Shown here: positions 1-5,222 of the stretch, piece by piece
How the letters are laid out: every line of letters begins with the position of its first letter
Position numbering within the stretch: position 1 is the first letter of the stretch
Made by a program: the position numbers and the translations under genes
Notes under the pieces: model-generated
The model's input: only the letters and a program-made list of their open reading frames with translations
Told to the model about the DNA's origin: nothing
The model's database searches: none
NCBI GenBank assembly: GCA_029256485.1
Contig: JAQSXU010000181.1
Location: forward strand, 1 to 6,625
Origin: Clostridiaceae bacterium
GTDB taxonomy: Bacteria > Bacillota_A > Clostridia > Clostridiales > Clostridiaceae
Direction of reading: 5' to 3'
Length of the DNA: 6,625 nt

Positions 1-51
1 TTTTTAATGCAAAGTAAAGATAAAATAAAAGGATTTTTAAAAGAAATGTAG
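1..51 (+). CDS. Possible 3' end of an upstream gene (partial)
   Basis: Frame 1 is open from the window edge to a TAG at 49-51 and reads FLMQSKDKIKGFLKEM, a lysine-rich amphipathic tail typical of a bacterial C-terminus. The next gene starts 29 bases later with its own ribosome binding site, so this fits as the end of a co-directional neighbour. Sixteen codons without a stop in AT-rich DNA are only weak evidence, and the tail is too short to assign a family. Confidence 0.35.
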   Translation, partial: FLMQSKDKIKGFLKEM

Positions 52-80
52 AATTTTTATTTATGAAATGAGGTGAATTT

Positions 81-590
81 ATGCTTGATGTTGTTATCCG
101 AATTGATAATTTATGTATAACTAATGTATTGGAAGATGACATTAAAGAAATTGGGCATTGGATTAAACTTCAGAACTATAATGAAAATGGCGGTAAATTT
201 ATAGAGCTTAATGAAAAGGAGCTTTATGATAGATATCTGGAATGCTATTTAAGTGAATGCGAGTTTTTTTTAAAAATTGTAAATTGTAATAAGTTAGTTG
301 GAATTTTAAGAGGAAAAGCAGAATTTAAAAAATCTAATGAAATAACATTTATGTTTATGCTGCTGGATCATAATTCCACAGATGCAACAGCCCGCAGCAT
401 CATAAGGGCATTAACTGATTATTTTTACAATGAATATAGCATAAATAATTTCTATAGTTATGTAGTTGATGACGTAAATAATTATATAAATAGTTGGGAA
501 AAAAATAATTTTTTTGTAATAAATAGATATAAACAATATTATAATTTTAATAATAGAGCATATGATATGCTTTTATTGCAAAAAAAGTAA
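81..590 (+). CDS. Divergent GNAT-like N-acetyltransferase
   Basis: A 169-residue protein that I read as a GNAT-fold acetyltransferase, which would move an acetyl group from acetyl-CoA to an unknown amine substrate in the cytoplasm. Support is the overall pattern. The N-terminus (10-28, LCITNVLEDDIKEIGHWI) resembles the 'rLR.l...D' opening strand and helix. A strand pair covers about 62-93 (FFLKIV...KLVGILRG...ITFMFML). A helix at 100-118 is followed by the 'N..S..WEKNNFFVINRY' segment at 133-150, which matches the usual 'N..ai.lYeklGF' region. The acetyl-CoA-binding R/Q-x-x-G-x-G/A loop is not recognisable; HNSTDATAR (97-105) stands in its place. The protein is very rich in Asn (22) and Tyr (14). 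The start is set by GAGGTGA at 70-76, just before the ATG. No terminator is obvious after it. Substrate unknown; it could be a GNAT relative without activity. Confidence 0.6.
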   Translation: MLDVVIRIDNLCITNVLEDDIKEIGHWIKLQNYNENGGKFIELNEKELYDRYLECYLSECEFFLKIVNCNKLVGILRGKAEFKKSNEITFMFMLLDHNSTDATARSIIRALTDYFYNEYSINNFYSYVVDDVNNYINSWEKNNFFVINRYKQYYNFNNRAYDMLLLQKK

Positions 591-638
591 GTTTAATAAA
601 CTTTCACAAAAATGAATTAACAAATATAGCTAATTGCA

Positions 639-668
639 TTGACAGCTTGTACAATTTTATTTTATAAT
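639..668 (+). promoter_or_regulatory. Consensus sigma-A promoter for the riboswitch/NlpC-P60 unit
   Basis: A perfect -35 box TTGACA (639-644) and a perfect -10 box TATAAT (663-668) are separated by 18 bases. Transcription would start near 675, at the first base of the riboswitch aptamer, which supports both calls. This is the best promoter in the window. Confidence 0.85.
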
Positions 669-675
669 ATTAATT

Positions 676-790
676 GTGCTGAATCTCAGAAATGAGTACG
701 GAGGAACCAAGAAAGTTGGGGCTAATCTGAAATAACAATATTTCAGTAGAATAACCTTCATTCGCGCCCGTCAGCTAACTCCGAAGGCTA
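676..790 (+). promoter_or_regulatory. Cyclic di-AMP riboswitch (ydaO/yuaA class)
   Basis: The leader carries the hallmark conserved blocks of the ydaO/yuaA aptamer in order: GCTGAATCT (678-686), GGAGGAACCAA (700-710), GGGGCTAATC (718-727) and CCCGTCAGCTAACTCCG (767-783), then GGC closing the fold. Visible helices are CTCA/TGAG with a GAAA tetraloop (685-696), CCAA/TTGG (707-719), TGAAAT/ATTTCA (728-745) and GAAT/ATTC (749-763). The closing P1 pairing between about 675-680 and 786-792 looks weak. Known members bind c-di-AMP and turn expression off at high ligand, often ahead of cell-wall hydrolase and potassium-transport genes. The downstream gene here is a peptidoglycan hydrolase, as expected. 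No terminator hairpin lies between the aptamer and the ATG, so control at translation initiation is inferred. Confidence 0.9.
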
Positions 791-791
791 T

Positions 792-800
792 AGGGGGGGT
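792..800 (+). promoter_or_regulatory. G-rich ribosome binding site at the riboswitch exit
   Basis: AGGGGGGGT lies immediately 3' of the aptamer and 4 bases before the ATG at 805. It fixes the NlpC/P60 start. The aptamer loop ACCTTC (754-759) could pair with GGGGGT (795-800), using two G-U pairs, and would hide this site. That pairing is an inference from complementarity only. Confidence 0.6.
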
Positions 801-804
801 AATC

Positions 805-1446
805 ATGAGAAACTTCAAATTTAAACTTTTAACATTTGTATTTTTCTTGCTAACGTTTACTTTATTACAAAAGGTAAATAACGTAAAGGTATATGCTGAT
901 GCAGCAGTAAATATCAATGAGCAAAAAGTACTTATTGGTTCTGCAGACATAAAATGTAATAAAGTAATACAAGTACCAGCAAAAGCTTTGAAAAGCAAAA
1001 ATGTTTCTACAAGCAGCAGAGTATCTGCCAGCAGAGGGGGAAACATAGCTGTTAGTAGAGGCGGAAATCCTGCCGGAAATGGCAGAGGAGATATTATTTC
1101 CTATGCCTATAAATTTATGGGAAGACCTTATGTGTGGGGTGCTTCCGGTCCATCTGCTTTTGACTGCTCTGGATTTACAGCATATGTATATAGTGCATTT
1201 GGGGTGAATCTGCCTCATTATACTGGAGCACAATATTCCATGGGACAGTCTGTTTCTAGAGAGAACCTTAAGGCAGGGGATTTAGTATTTTTTAATACCT
1301 ATGGTTCCATATCTCATGTAGGGATATATATAGGAGGAGGACAATTTATTCATGCTTCTTCTGGCAGCCATAGAATAACGGTAAGCGATTTAGGCGAAAG
1401 CTATTATACTTCTAGATATGCAGGGGCAAAAAGAATTTTAAATTAA
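805..1446 (+). CDS. Secreted NlpC/P60 family peptidoglycan endopeptidase
   Basis: A 213-residue exported cell-wall hydrolase. Family members cut bonds within the peptide stems of peptidoglycan, commonly the D-Glu to diamino-acid bond, outside the membrane. The N-terminus has a basic start (MRNFKFK), a hydrophobic core (8-21) and a likely signal-peptidase site near VYADA (29-33). Residues 34-94 form a low-complexity linker with two SRGGN copies (76-80 and 84-88). The NlpC/P60 domain spans about 95-213. The catalytic Cys is C121 in FDCSGF, the catalytic His is H171 in SHVGIY, and the third polar residue is probably H183 in FIHASS. The domain is complete, but there is no SH3b, LysM or other wall-binding module, so the protein is a minimal form. 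It is a single-gene unit with its own promoter, c-di-AMP riboswitch and terminator, so its level should fall when c-di-AMP is high. Exact substrate bond not determinable. Confidence 0.92.
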   Translation: MRNFKFKLLTFVFFLLTFTLLQKVNNVKVYADAAVNINEQKVLIGSADIKCNKVIQVPAKALKSKNVSTSSRVSASRGGNIAVSRGGNPAGNGRGDIISYAYKFMGRPYVWGASGPSAFDCSGFTAYVYSAFGVNLPHYTGAQYSMGQSVSRENLKAGDLVFFNTYGSISHVGIYIGGGQFIHASSGSHRITVSDLGESYYTSRYAGAKRILN

Positions 1447-1460
1447 ATATTTTATTATAC

Positions 1461-1507
1461 TCCCTAGAGTACTTTAATATATTAAGGTATTTTAGGGAAT
1501 TTTTTTT
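1461..1507 (+). terminator. Intrinsic terminator after the NlpC/P60 gene
   Basis: A long hairpin pairs 1461-1477 with 1482-1498: TCCCTA with TAGGGA at the base, then a continuous AT-rich stem with a few G-U pairs, and a TATA loop. It is followed at once by eight T (1500-1507). It begins 14 bases after the stop codon and isolates the unit from the next gene. Confidence 0.9.
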
Positions 1508-1531
1508 GTAATACAAATGTTAAATGCTAAA

Positions 1532-1537
1532 TATAAT
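1532..1537 (+). promoter_or_regulatory. Possible -10 box for the SPOR-like gene
   Basis: TATAAT lies 45 bases before the ATG at 1583 and downstream of a strong terminator, so a promoter is needed here. No good -35 box is found: the nearest candidate, TTGTAA (1506-1511), is 20 bases away, which is too far, and it overlaps the terminator T-tract. Low confidence. Confidence 0.35.
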
Positions 1538-1582
1538 TAAATGAGAAGTACATTCTTTAGTTAAGAATGAAGGGGGAATAAA

Positions 1583-2290
1583 ATGAAATACACAAGATTT
1601 GATTTAAAGAAGAAAAAGAGCAATTCGGGGTATTTTATTTGGTGTGTACTAGGTATATTATTAGCTGCTTTTATACTTGGAACTATAATTTGGAAAGTTA
1701 TTTCAAAGGGAACATGGCCTAAGGCAATTTTAAATTTAAAGCCAAATAATATTCAGAGCACGGATCAGCAGCAGCTTAATAAAAAAAATGTTAAGTATAT
1801 TGCGGTTCAGGGAGGAATGTATGCAAATAAGGATAATGCAGAAATCGAAAAGAAGCTGCTTAGTAATTATGGAACACCCTTTGAAATAGTAGATGGAAAT
1901 AACACCAGAGTTTTTATTGGAATATATGATGAAACTGGTGCAGAAAGCATAATAAAAGCACTAAACACTAATAATGTTCCTAATTCAAAAATGATATTTC
2001 AGTTAAATACAAAAGACGTTTGCGATGCTGAAATAAATGAAATAATAAATGCAAATTTACAAGTTGTGAATAAACTTTCAGATAAAAACGTAAAGGGAAT
2101 CCAAACAGAGGAACTTAAAAAATGGTGTTCCCAATTGAAAGCTGTTGATAAAAACAGTAAAAATATAGGTGCGTTGAATGAGATAAAGGAATATATAAAT
2201 TCCATGCCAAAGGAAATTCAAAAGGATAAGGTTGAGGAAAATTATATGAAAATATATACAATTCTTAAAAAAGTTAATATTAGCAATTAA
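1583..2290 (+). CDS. Membrane-anchored protein with SPOR-like domain
   Basis: A 235-residue single-pass membrane protein. A basic N-terminus (K9-K12) precedes one transmembrane helix at about 17-40, which implies an outside C-terminal part. Residues 70-132 fit the SPOR fold (strand-helix-strand-strand-helix): KYIAVQGGMY (71-80) matches the usual 'y.vQ.G.f' opening, followed by a helix at 84-95, a strand pair around 100-115 (TRVFIGIYDE) and a helix at 118-130. SPOR domains bind peptidoglycan lacking stem peptides and are found on cell-wall and division proteins. The remaining 100 residues are charged and probably helical, and I recognise no domain there. The start has a strong site AAGGGGG (1570-1576). 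A perfect 7-base inverted repeat (1551-1557 with 1563-1569) directly precedes that site. No clear terminator follows. Specific role unknown; a wall-related function is inferred from the domain and neighbours. Confidence 0.75.
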   Translation: MKYTRFDLKKKKSNSGYFIWCVLGILLAAFILGTIIWKVISKGTWPKAILNLKPNNIQSTDQQQLNKKNVKYIAVQGGMYANKDNAEIEKKLLSNYGTPFEIVDGNNTRVFIGIYDETGAESIIKALNTNNVPNSKMIFQLNTKDVCDAEINEIINANLQVVNKLSDKNVKGIQTEELKKWCSQLKAVDKNSKNIGALNEIKEYINSMPKEIQKDKVEENYMKIYTILKKVNISN

Positions 2291-2296
2291 ATATTG

Positions 2297-2326
2297 TTGC
2301 CATAACTTTCAAAAAAATGATAAACT
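2297..2326 (+). promoter_or_regulatory. Probable promoter with extended -10 for the DUF4321 gene
   Basis: TTGCCA (2297-2302) and TAAACT (2321-2326) are spaced by 18 bases, with TG at 2318-2319 giving an extended -10 (TGATAAACT). The start site would fall near 2333, leaving a leader of about 50 bases. The same 14-base element containing this -10 recurs upstream of maf. A separate TATACT at 2332-2337 is an alternative -10 but lacks a good -35. Confidence 0.5.
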
Positions 2327-2384
2327 ATTACTATACTTTATTTAATTAATCTATTTATAAACATTTAAAAACGAGGGATGTATT

Positions 2385-2648
2385 ATGAAGAGTGTCAGTA
2401 GGAGTAATAAGAGCTTACTTTGGTTTATCATTTTGCTGGGTGCAATTTCGGGTACAATAGTTGGTGAAATTTTAGGAAGTAGTATAAAATCTCTGAGTTT
2501 TTTCAATAAATTTTATGCTGTTGGAACATCAAAACCGCTTGTACTGGATTTGAAGTTTATGGTACTCACATTAGGTTTAAATTTTAATATTAATGTAATG
2601 ACAATTTTGTTTATTATTGCAGCAATTATAATTTATAGAAGATATTAA
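2385..2648 (+). CDS. Small two-helix membrane protein, DUF4321-like
   Basis: An 87-residue membrane protein with helices at about 11-31 and 68-84 and a short basic C-terminus (YRRY). The layout matches what I know of the DUF4321 family of clostridia: a glycine-rich first helix ending in 'GEILG' (27-31), a 'LDLKFMVLTLGLNFNIN' stretch (54-70) and a second helix ending in 'IIIYRR'. The function of this family is unknown to me. The start is supported by GAGGG (2373-2377) seven bases before the ATG. The gene has its own probable promoter and ends 12 bases before an intrinsic terminator, so it is likely a single-gene unit or the end of a short one. Its position beside maf-radC-mreBCD suggests, but does not show, a cell-envelope link. 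Confidence 0.75.
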   Translation: MKSVSRSNKSLLWFIILLGAISGTIVGEILGSSIKSLSFFNKFYAVGTSKPLVLDLKFMVLTLGLNFNINVMTILFIIAAIIIYRRY

Positions 2649-2660
2649 CTTAAAAAGTGA

Positions 2661-2699
2661 GGGGCTTCCTTAAGATGGAAGCCTTTTTAAATTTTTTTT
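2661..2699 (+). terminator. Intrinsic terminator after the DUF4321 gene
   Basis: A perfect 7-base stem GGCTTCC (2663-2669) / GGAAGCC (2677-2683) with a 7-base loop can be extended by G-U and A-U pairs at its base. It is followed by TTTTT (2684-2688) and, after AAA, a further T-run (2692-2699). The A-run just upstream gives the opposite strand some terminator character too. Confidence 0.9.
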
Positions 2700-2717
2700 A
2701 ATAATAGAATTAAACTC

Positions 2718-2746
2718 TTGTTTATAAAAAGATTAAATGATAAACT
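2718..2746 (+). promoter_or_regulatory. Possible distal promoter for the maf operon
   Basis: TTGTTT (2718-2723) and TAAACT (2741-2746) are spaced by 17 bases with TG at 2738-2739. The -10 is part of an exact copy of the 14-base element (2735-2748) seen before the DUF4321 gene. It would give a leader of about 160 bases before maf. Confidence 0.4.
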
Positions 2747-2857
2747 ATATTAGATGTTTACTAGAGTAGGATATTTTGGCATAAACATAGCGTTTATCTC
2801 TATGTATAACATTAATTATTTTTGTAATTAAATTTTAATAATATCTATGACTATAAA

Positions 2858-2866
2858 TGATATAAT
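2858..2866 (+). promoter_or_regulatory. Perfect extended -10 (TGATATAAT), probable proximal maf operon promoter
   Basis: TGATATAAT is a complete extended -10, with transcription expected near 2873, about 40 bases before the maf start at 2914. No good -35 box is seen at 16-18 bases upstream, which extended -10 promoters can tolerate. A second TATAAT lies at 2873-2878, 12 bases on, within a short direct repeat. Confidence 0.5.
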
Positions 2867-2899
2867 TATGGCTATAATTATAAAAGGTATTATTATTTT

Positions 2900-2905
2900 A
2901 GGAAG
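2900..2905 (+). promoter_or_regulatory. Ribosome binding site that sets the maf start
   Basis: AGGAAG ends 8 bases before the GTG at 2914, a normal spacing. The upstream in-frame GTG at 2905 would overlap this site and have no other, so 2914 is the better start. Confidence 0.75.
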
Positions 2906-2913
2906 TGATAAAT

Positions 2914-3492
2914 GTGAATTATGTGTTGGCATCAGCATCAGAAAGAAGAAAAGAACTGCTTAAAAGATTGGTGCCAAACTTTAAAGCTATAGTTAGTGAA
3001 TTTGACGAGGACACAATTGGCTTTAACGGTGACTTTCCACAATACGTAATGGATATTTCAGAGGGAAAGGTTGCAGACATAAAAAATAAGTTAAAGGGTG
3101 ATACAGTTATTATTGGATGTGATACAATTGTAGCTTTTAAAAATAAGGTCATGGGAAAACCAAAAAGTGAATCAGAGGCATTTCAAATGCTGAAGCAATT
3201 AAGCGGAAATACCCATCAGGTATATTCCGGGATAACAGTTTATAATACTGAAAACAACAAAATGAAAAAGAGTTTTGTATGTACGGATGTAAAGTTTTCA
3301 AATTTAAGTGATGATGAAATCAAAACATACATTAAAACTGGCGAACCTATGGACAAAGCAGGTGCCTATGGTATCCAAGGATATGGTGGAGTATTTGTTG
3401 AAAAAATTAATGGCTGCTACTATAATGTAGTAGGCTTGCCGTTAAATAAATTAAATTACATATTGAGGGAGATGGGGGTAAATCTTTATTAA
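2914..3492 (+). CDS. maf: Maf family nucleoside triphosphate pyrophosphatase
   Basis: A 192-residue cytosolic enzyme that hydrolyses non-canonical or excess nucleoside triphosphates to the monophosphate and pyrophosphate. Bacterial Maf of the YhdE type prefers dTTP and UTP and their modified forms. With GTG at 2914 as start the protein opens MNYVLASASERRKELL, the standard Maf opening with the S-x-x-R-R loop (S9, R11, R12). Other family marks are EFDED (29-33), CDTIV with D70, MGKPKSESEA with K82 (80-89), LSGNTHQVYSGI (96-107), GEPMDKAGAYGIQG with Q155 (143-156) and YNVVGLP (170-176). As I recall, R12, K82 and a Gln near 152 mark the dTTP/UTP subgroup, which fits. Length is normal. It heads the operon, and its stop codon overlaps the radC ribosome binding site. 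Maf overproduction blocks septation in B. subtilis, hence the historical name; a direct division role here is not shown. Confidence 0.95.
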   Translation: MNYVLASASERRKELLKRLVPNFKAIVSEFDEDTIGFNGDFPQYVMDISEGKVADIKNKLKGDTVIIGCDTIVAFKNKVMGKPKSESEAFQMLKQLSGNTHQVYSGITVYNTENNKMKKSFVCTDVKFSNLSDDEIKTYIKTGEPMDKAGAYGIQGYGGVFVEKINGCYYNVVGLPLNKLNYILREMGVNLY

Positions 3493-3503
3493 GGAGTAAA
3501 GTA

Positions 3504-4190
3504 ATGAGTGACTCAATAAAAATTATGGATTTACCCAAAAATGAAAGACCTAGAGAGAGACTTATTAGATACGGAGCACAGAGTTTATCAAATTCTGAAT
3601 TAATTGCTATTATTTTAAGAAATGGTATTAAAAATGAAAATGTATTAAATTTAAGCAGCAGGCTAATTACTAATTGTGATGGAATTGATGGACTTTTTAA
3701 TAAAACCACTGAAGAGCTTATGGAAATATGCGGCATAGGTATTGCCAAAGCAGCACAAATTGCTGCAGTGGGTGAATTGTCTAAAAGATCCAAGGCTTTT
3801 AAGTCAGGCATTACCTGCAAAATAACAAAGCCAAAAGACGCAGCAGATTATGTTATGGAGGAAATGCGTCATTATAGTGTTGAAATTTTAAAGGTAATTA
3901 TGCTAAATGTTAAAAATGCTGTTATTGCATCGAAAAATGTATCCATGGGGAGCTTAAATTCTTCCATAGTACATCCCAGGGAAATATTTTGCGAAGCAAT
4001 ACGAAAAAGCTGTTATTCAATTATTATTTGTCATAATCATCCTTCTGGGGATCCAACCCCTAGTAGTGAAGATATTAATATTACACATAGAATAAAAGAA
4101 TGCAGTAAAATAATTGGAATAGATTTATTAGATCATATTATCATTGGAAATGGTGAATATGTGAGCTTAAAAGAAAAAGGTATAGTGTAA
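3504..4190 (+). CDS. radC: RadC family JAB/MPN-domain protein
   Basis: A 228-residue cytosolic protein of the RadC (UPF0758) family. The N-terminal half has the family opening (LPKNERPRERL, 10-20; LSNSELIAIILRNG, 28-41) and a helix-hairpin-helix-like DNA-binding segment (about 70-92, CGIGIAKAAQIAA). The C-terminal half (about 105-228) is a JAB/MPN domain with an intact metal-site motif: H177 and H179 in HNHPSGDPTPS, S187 and D190, with E127 as the likely upstream glutamate. This pattern predicts a zinc hydrolase, but no substrate is established, and the old repair role of radC came from a mutation later mapped elsewhere. The family is sometimes linked to competence or mobile elements. Here it is the ordinary chromosomal copy between maf and mreB. 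AAGGAG (3491-3496) sets the start. Length is normal and nothing is broken. Confidence 0.95.
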   Translation: MSDSIKIMDLPKNERPRERLIRYGAQSLSNSELIAIILRNGIKNENVLNLSSRLITNCDGIDGLFNKTTEELMEICGIGIAKAAQIAAVGELSKRSKAFKSGITCKITKPKDAADYVMEEMRHYSVEILKVIMLNVKNAVIASKNVSMGSLNSSIVHPREIFCEAIRKSCYSIIICHNHPSGDPTPSSEDINITHRIKECSKIIGIDLLDHIIIGNGEYVSLKEKGIV

Positions 4191-4208
4191 TGCGAAAGGA
4201 GATATAAA

Positions 4209-5219
4209 ATGGGATTATTTGGAATGTCTAAAGATATGGGTATCGATCTGGGAACAGCAAATACTTTAATATATGTAAAAGGTAAAGGTGTGGTATTAAG
4301 AGAACCATCAGTTGTTGCTATAAACAGTGATATAAAAAAGGTTTTAGCTGTAGGCGATGAGGCTAAGCAGATGATTGGAAGGACACCAGGAAATATTGTT
4401 GCCATCAGACCACTTAGAGATGGAGTAATTGCAGATTTCGATGTTACTCAAACTATGTTGAGAAGATTCATTGAGAAAATCAGCCCTAAAAGTGCTTTTA
4501 CAAGCCCAAGAATAGTGATTTGCTTTCCATCAGGAGTTACTGAGGTTGAAAGGCGTGCTATAGATGAAGCCACAAAACAAGCAGGTGCTAGAGATGTGCT
4601 TTTAATGGAAGAGCCCATGGCAGCAGCAATTGGGGCAGGACTTCCAGTAAATGAGCCAACAGGAAGTATGATTGTTGATATTGGCGGAGGAACTACTGAA
4701 GTTGCAGTAATATCCTTAGGCGGAATCGTTACAAGTAAATCTTTGAGAATAGCTGGGGATGAATTAGATCAAGCTATCATAAGCTACATAAAAAAGGAAT
4801 ACAGTTTAATGATAGGGGAAAGAACAGCAGAAAATGTTAAAATTCAACTGGGATCAGCTTTTGATATCGGTGAAAATACATCCATGGAAATAAGAGGAAG
4901 AGATTTAATAACAGGCCTTCCTAAAATATTAAATATTTCAGAAGCAGAAGTAAGAGAAGCTTTAAAAGAACCAGTAGCTTTAATAATAGATTCAATAAAA
5001 ACAACATTAGAAAAAACACCTCCTGAACTTGCCTCAGATATAATGGATAAAGGTATAATGCTAGCTGGCGGCGGCGCTATGCTAAGAGGCCTAGACAGAC
5101 TGATAAATGAAGAAACACATATGCCTGTGCATATAGCAGAATCACCTCTTGACTGCGTAGCATTAGGTGCTGGAAAAGCATTAGATACTATTGACAAAAT
5201 AATTGCTAATAGAAAATAG
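4209..5219 (+). CDS. mreB: Rod shape-determining protein MreB
   Basis: A 336-residue bacterial actin homologue that forms membrane-bound filaments and directs side-wall peptidoglycan synthesis with MreC, MreD, RodA and PBP2. All nucleotide-binding motifs are present: phosphate-1 DLGTANT (13-19), the connect/phosphate region [11 protein letters not shown] (134-144), phosphate-2 DIGGGTTE (157-164), the AGDELD stretch (182-187) and the adenosine motif [10 protein letters not shown] (285-294). The N-terminus ([15 protein letters not shown]) is the usual short membrane-proximal form. Length matches MreB. The start has AAAGGAG (4195-4201) seven bases upstream. It follows radC by 18 bases and precedes mreC by 3, in the conserved maf-radC-mreBCD operon. 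The sequence alone does not exclude an Mbl/MreBH-type paralogue, but the mreC/mreD neighbours favour MreB. Confidence 0.97.
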   Translation: MGLFGMSKDMGIDLGTANTLIYVKGKGVVLREPSVVAINSDIKKVLAVGDEAKQMIGRTPGNIVAIRPLRDGVIADFDVTQTMLRRFIEKISPKSAFTSPRIVICFPSGVTEVERRAIDEATKQAGARDVLLMEEPMAAAIGAGLPVNEPTGSMIVDIGGGTTEVAVISLGGIVTSKSLRIAGDELDQAIISYIKKEYSLMIGERTAENVKIQLGSAFDIGENTSMEIRGRDLITGLPKILNISEAEVREALKEPVALIIDSIKTTLEKTPPELASDIMDKGIMLAGGGAMLRGLDRLINEETHMPVHIAESPLDCVALGAGKALDTIDKIIANRK

Positions 5220-5222
5220 AAT

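Noticed and set aside
589..603. Inverted repeat AAGTTT-AAT-AAACTT at the end of the GNAT-like gene
   Set aside because: There is no T-run after it on the + strand, so it is not a convincing terminator. The T-run on the opposite strand would serve a minus-strand gene, and none is present.
771..1233. Open minus-strand frames opposite the riboswitch and NlpC/P60 gene
   Set aside because: They lie opposite a well-supported hydrolase gene and structured leader, and their translations show no family motifs.
2649..2913. Possible small gene or known structured RNA in the gap before maf
   Set aside because: The short ATG frames here (about 10 codons, at 2737 and 2803) have no ribosome binding sites, and I see no conserved motif of a T-box, known riboswitch or tRNA.
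3407..3820. 137-codon minus-strand open frame across the maf-radC junction
   Set aside because: It is antisense to two clear conserved genes, and its low-complexity Leu/Ser/Ile composition is typical of a reverse-strand shadow.
3504..4190. radC as a mobile-element or anti-restriction-associated RadC-like gene
   Set aside because: Full-length two-domain form located between maf and mreB, which is the ordinary chromosomal position in Firmicutes.
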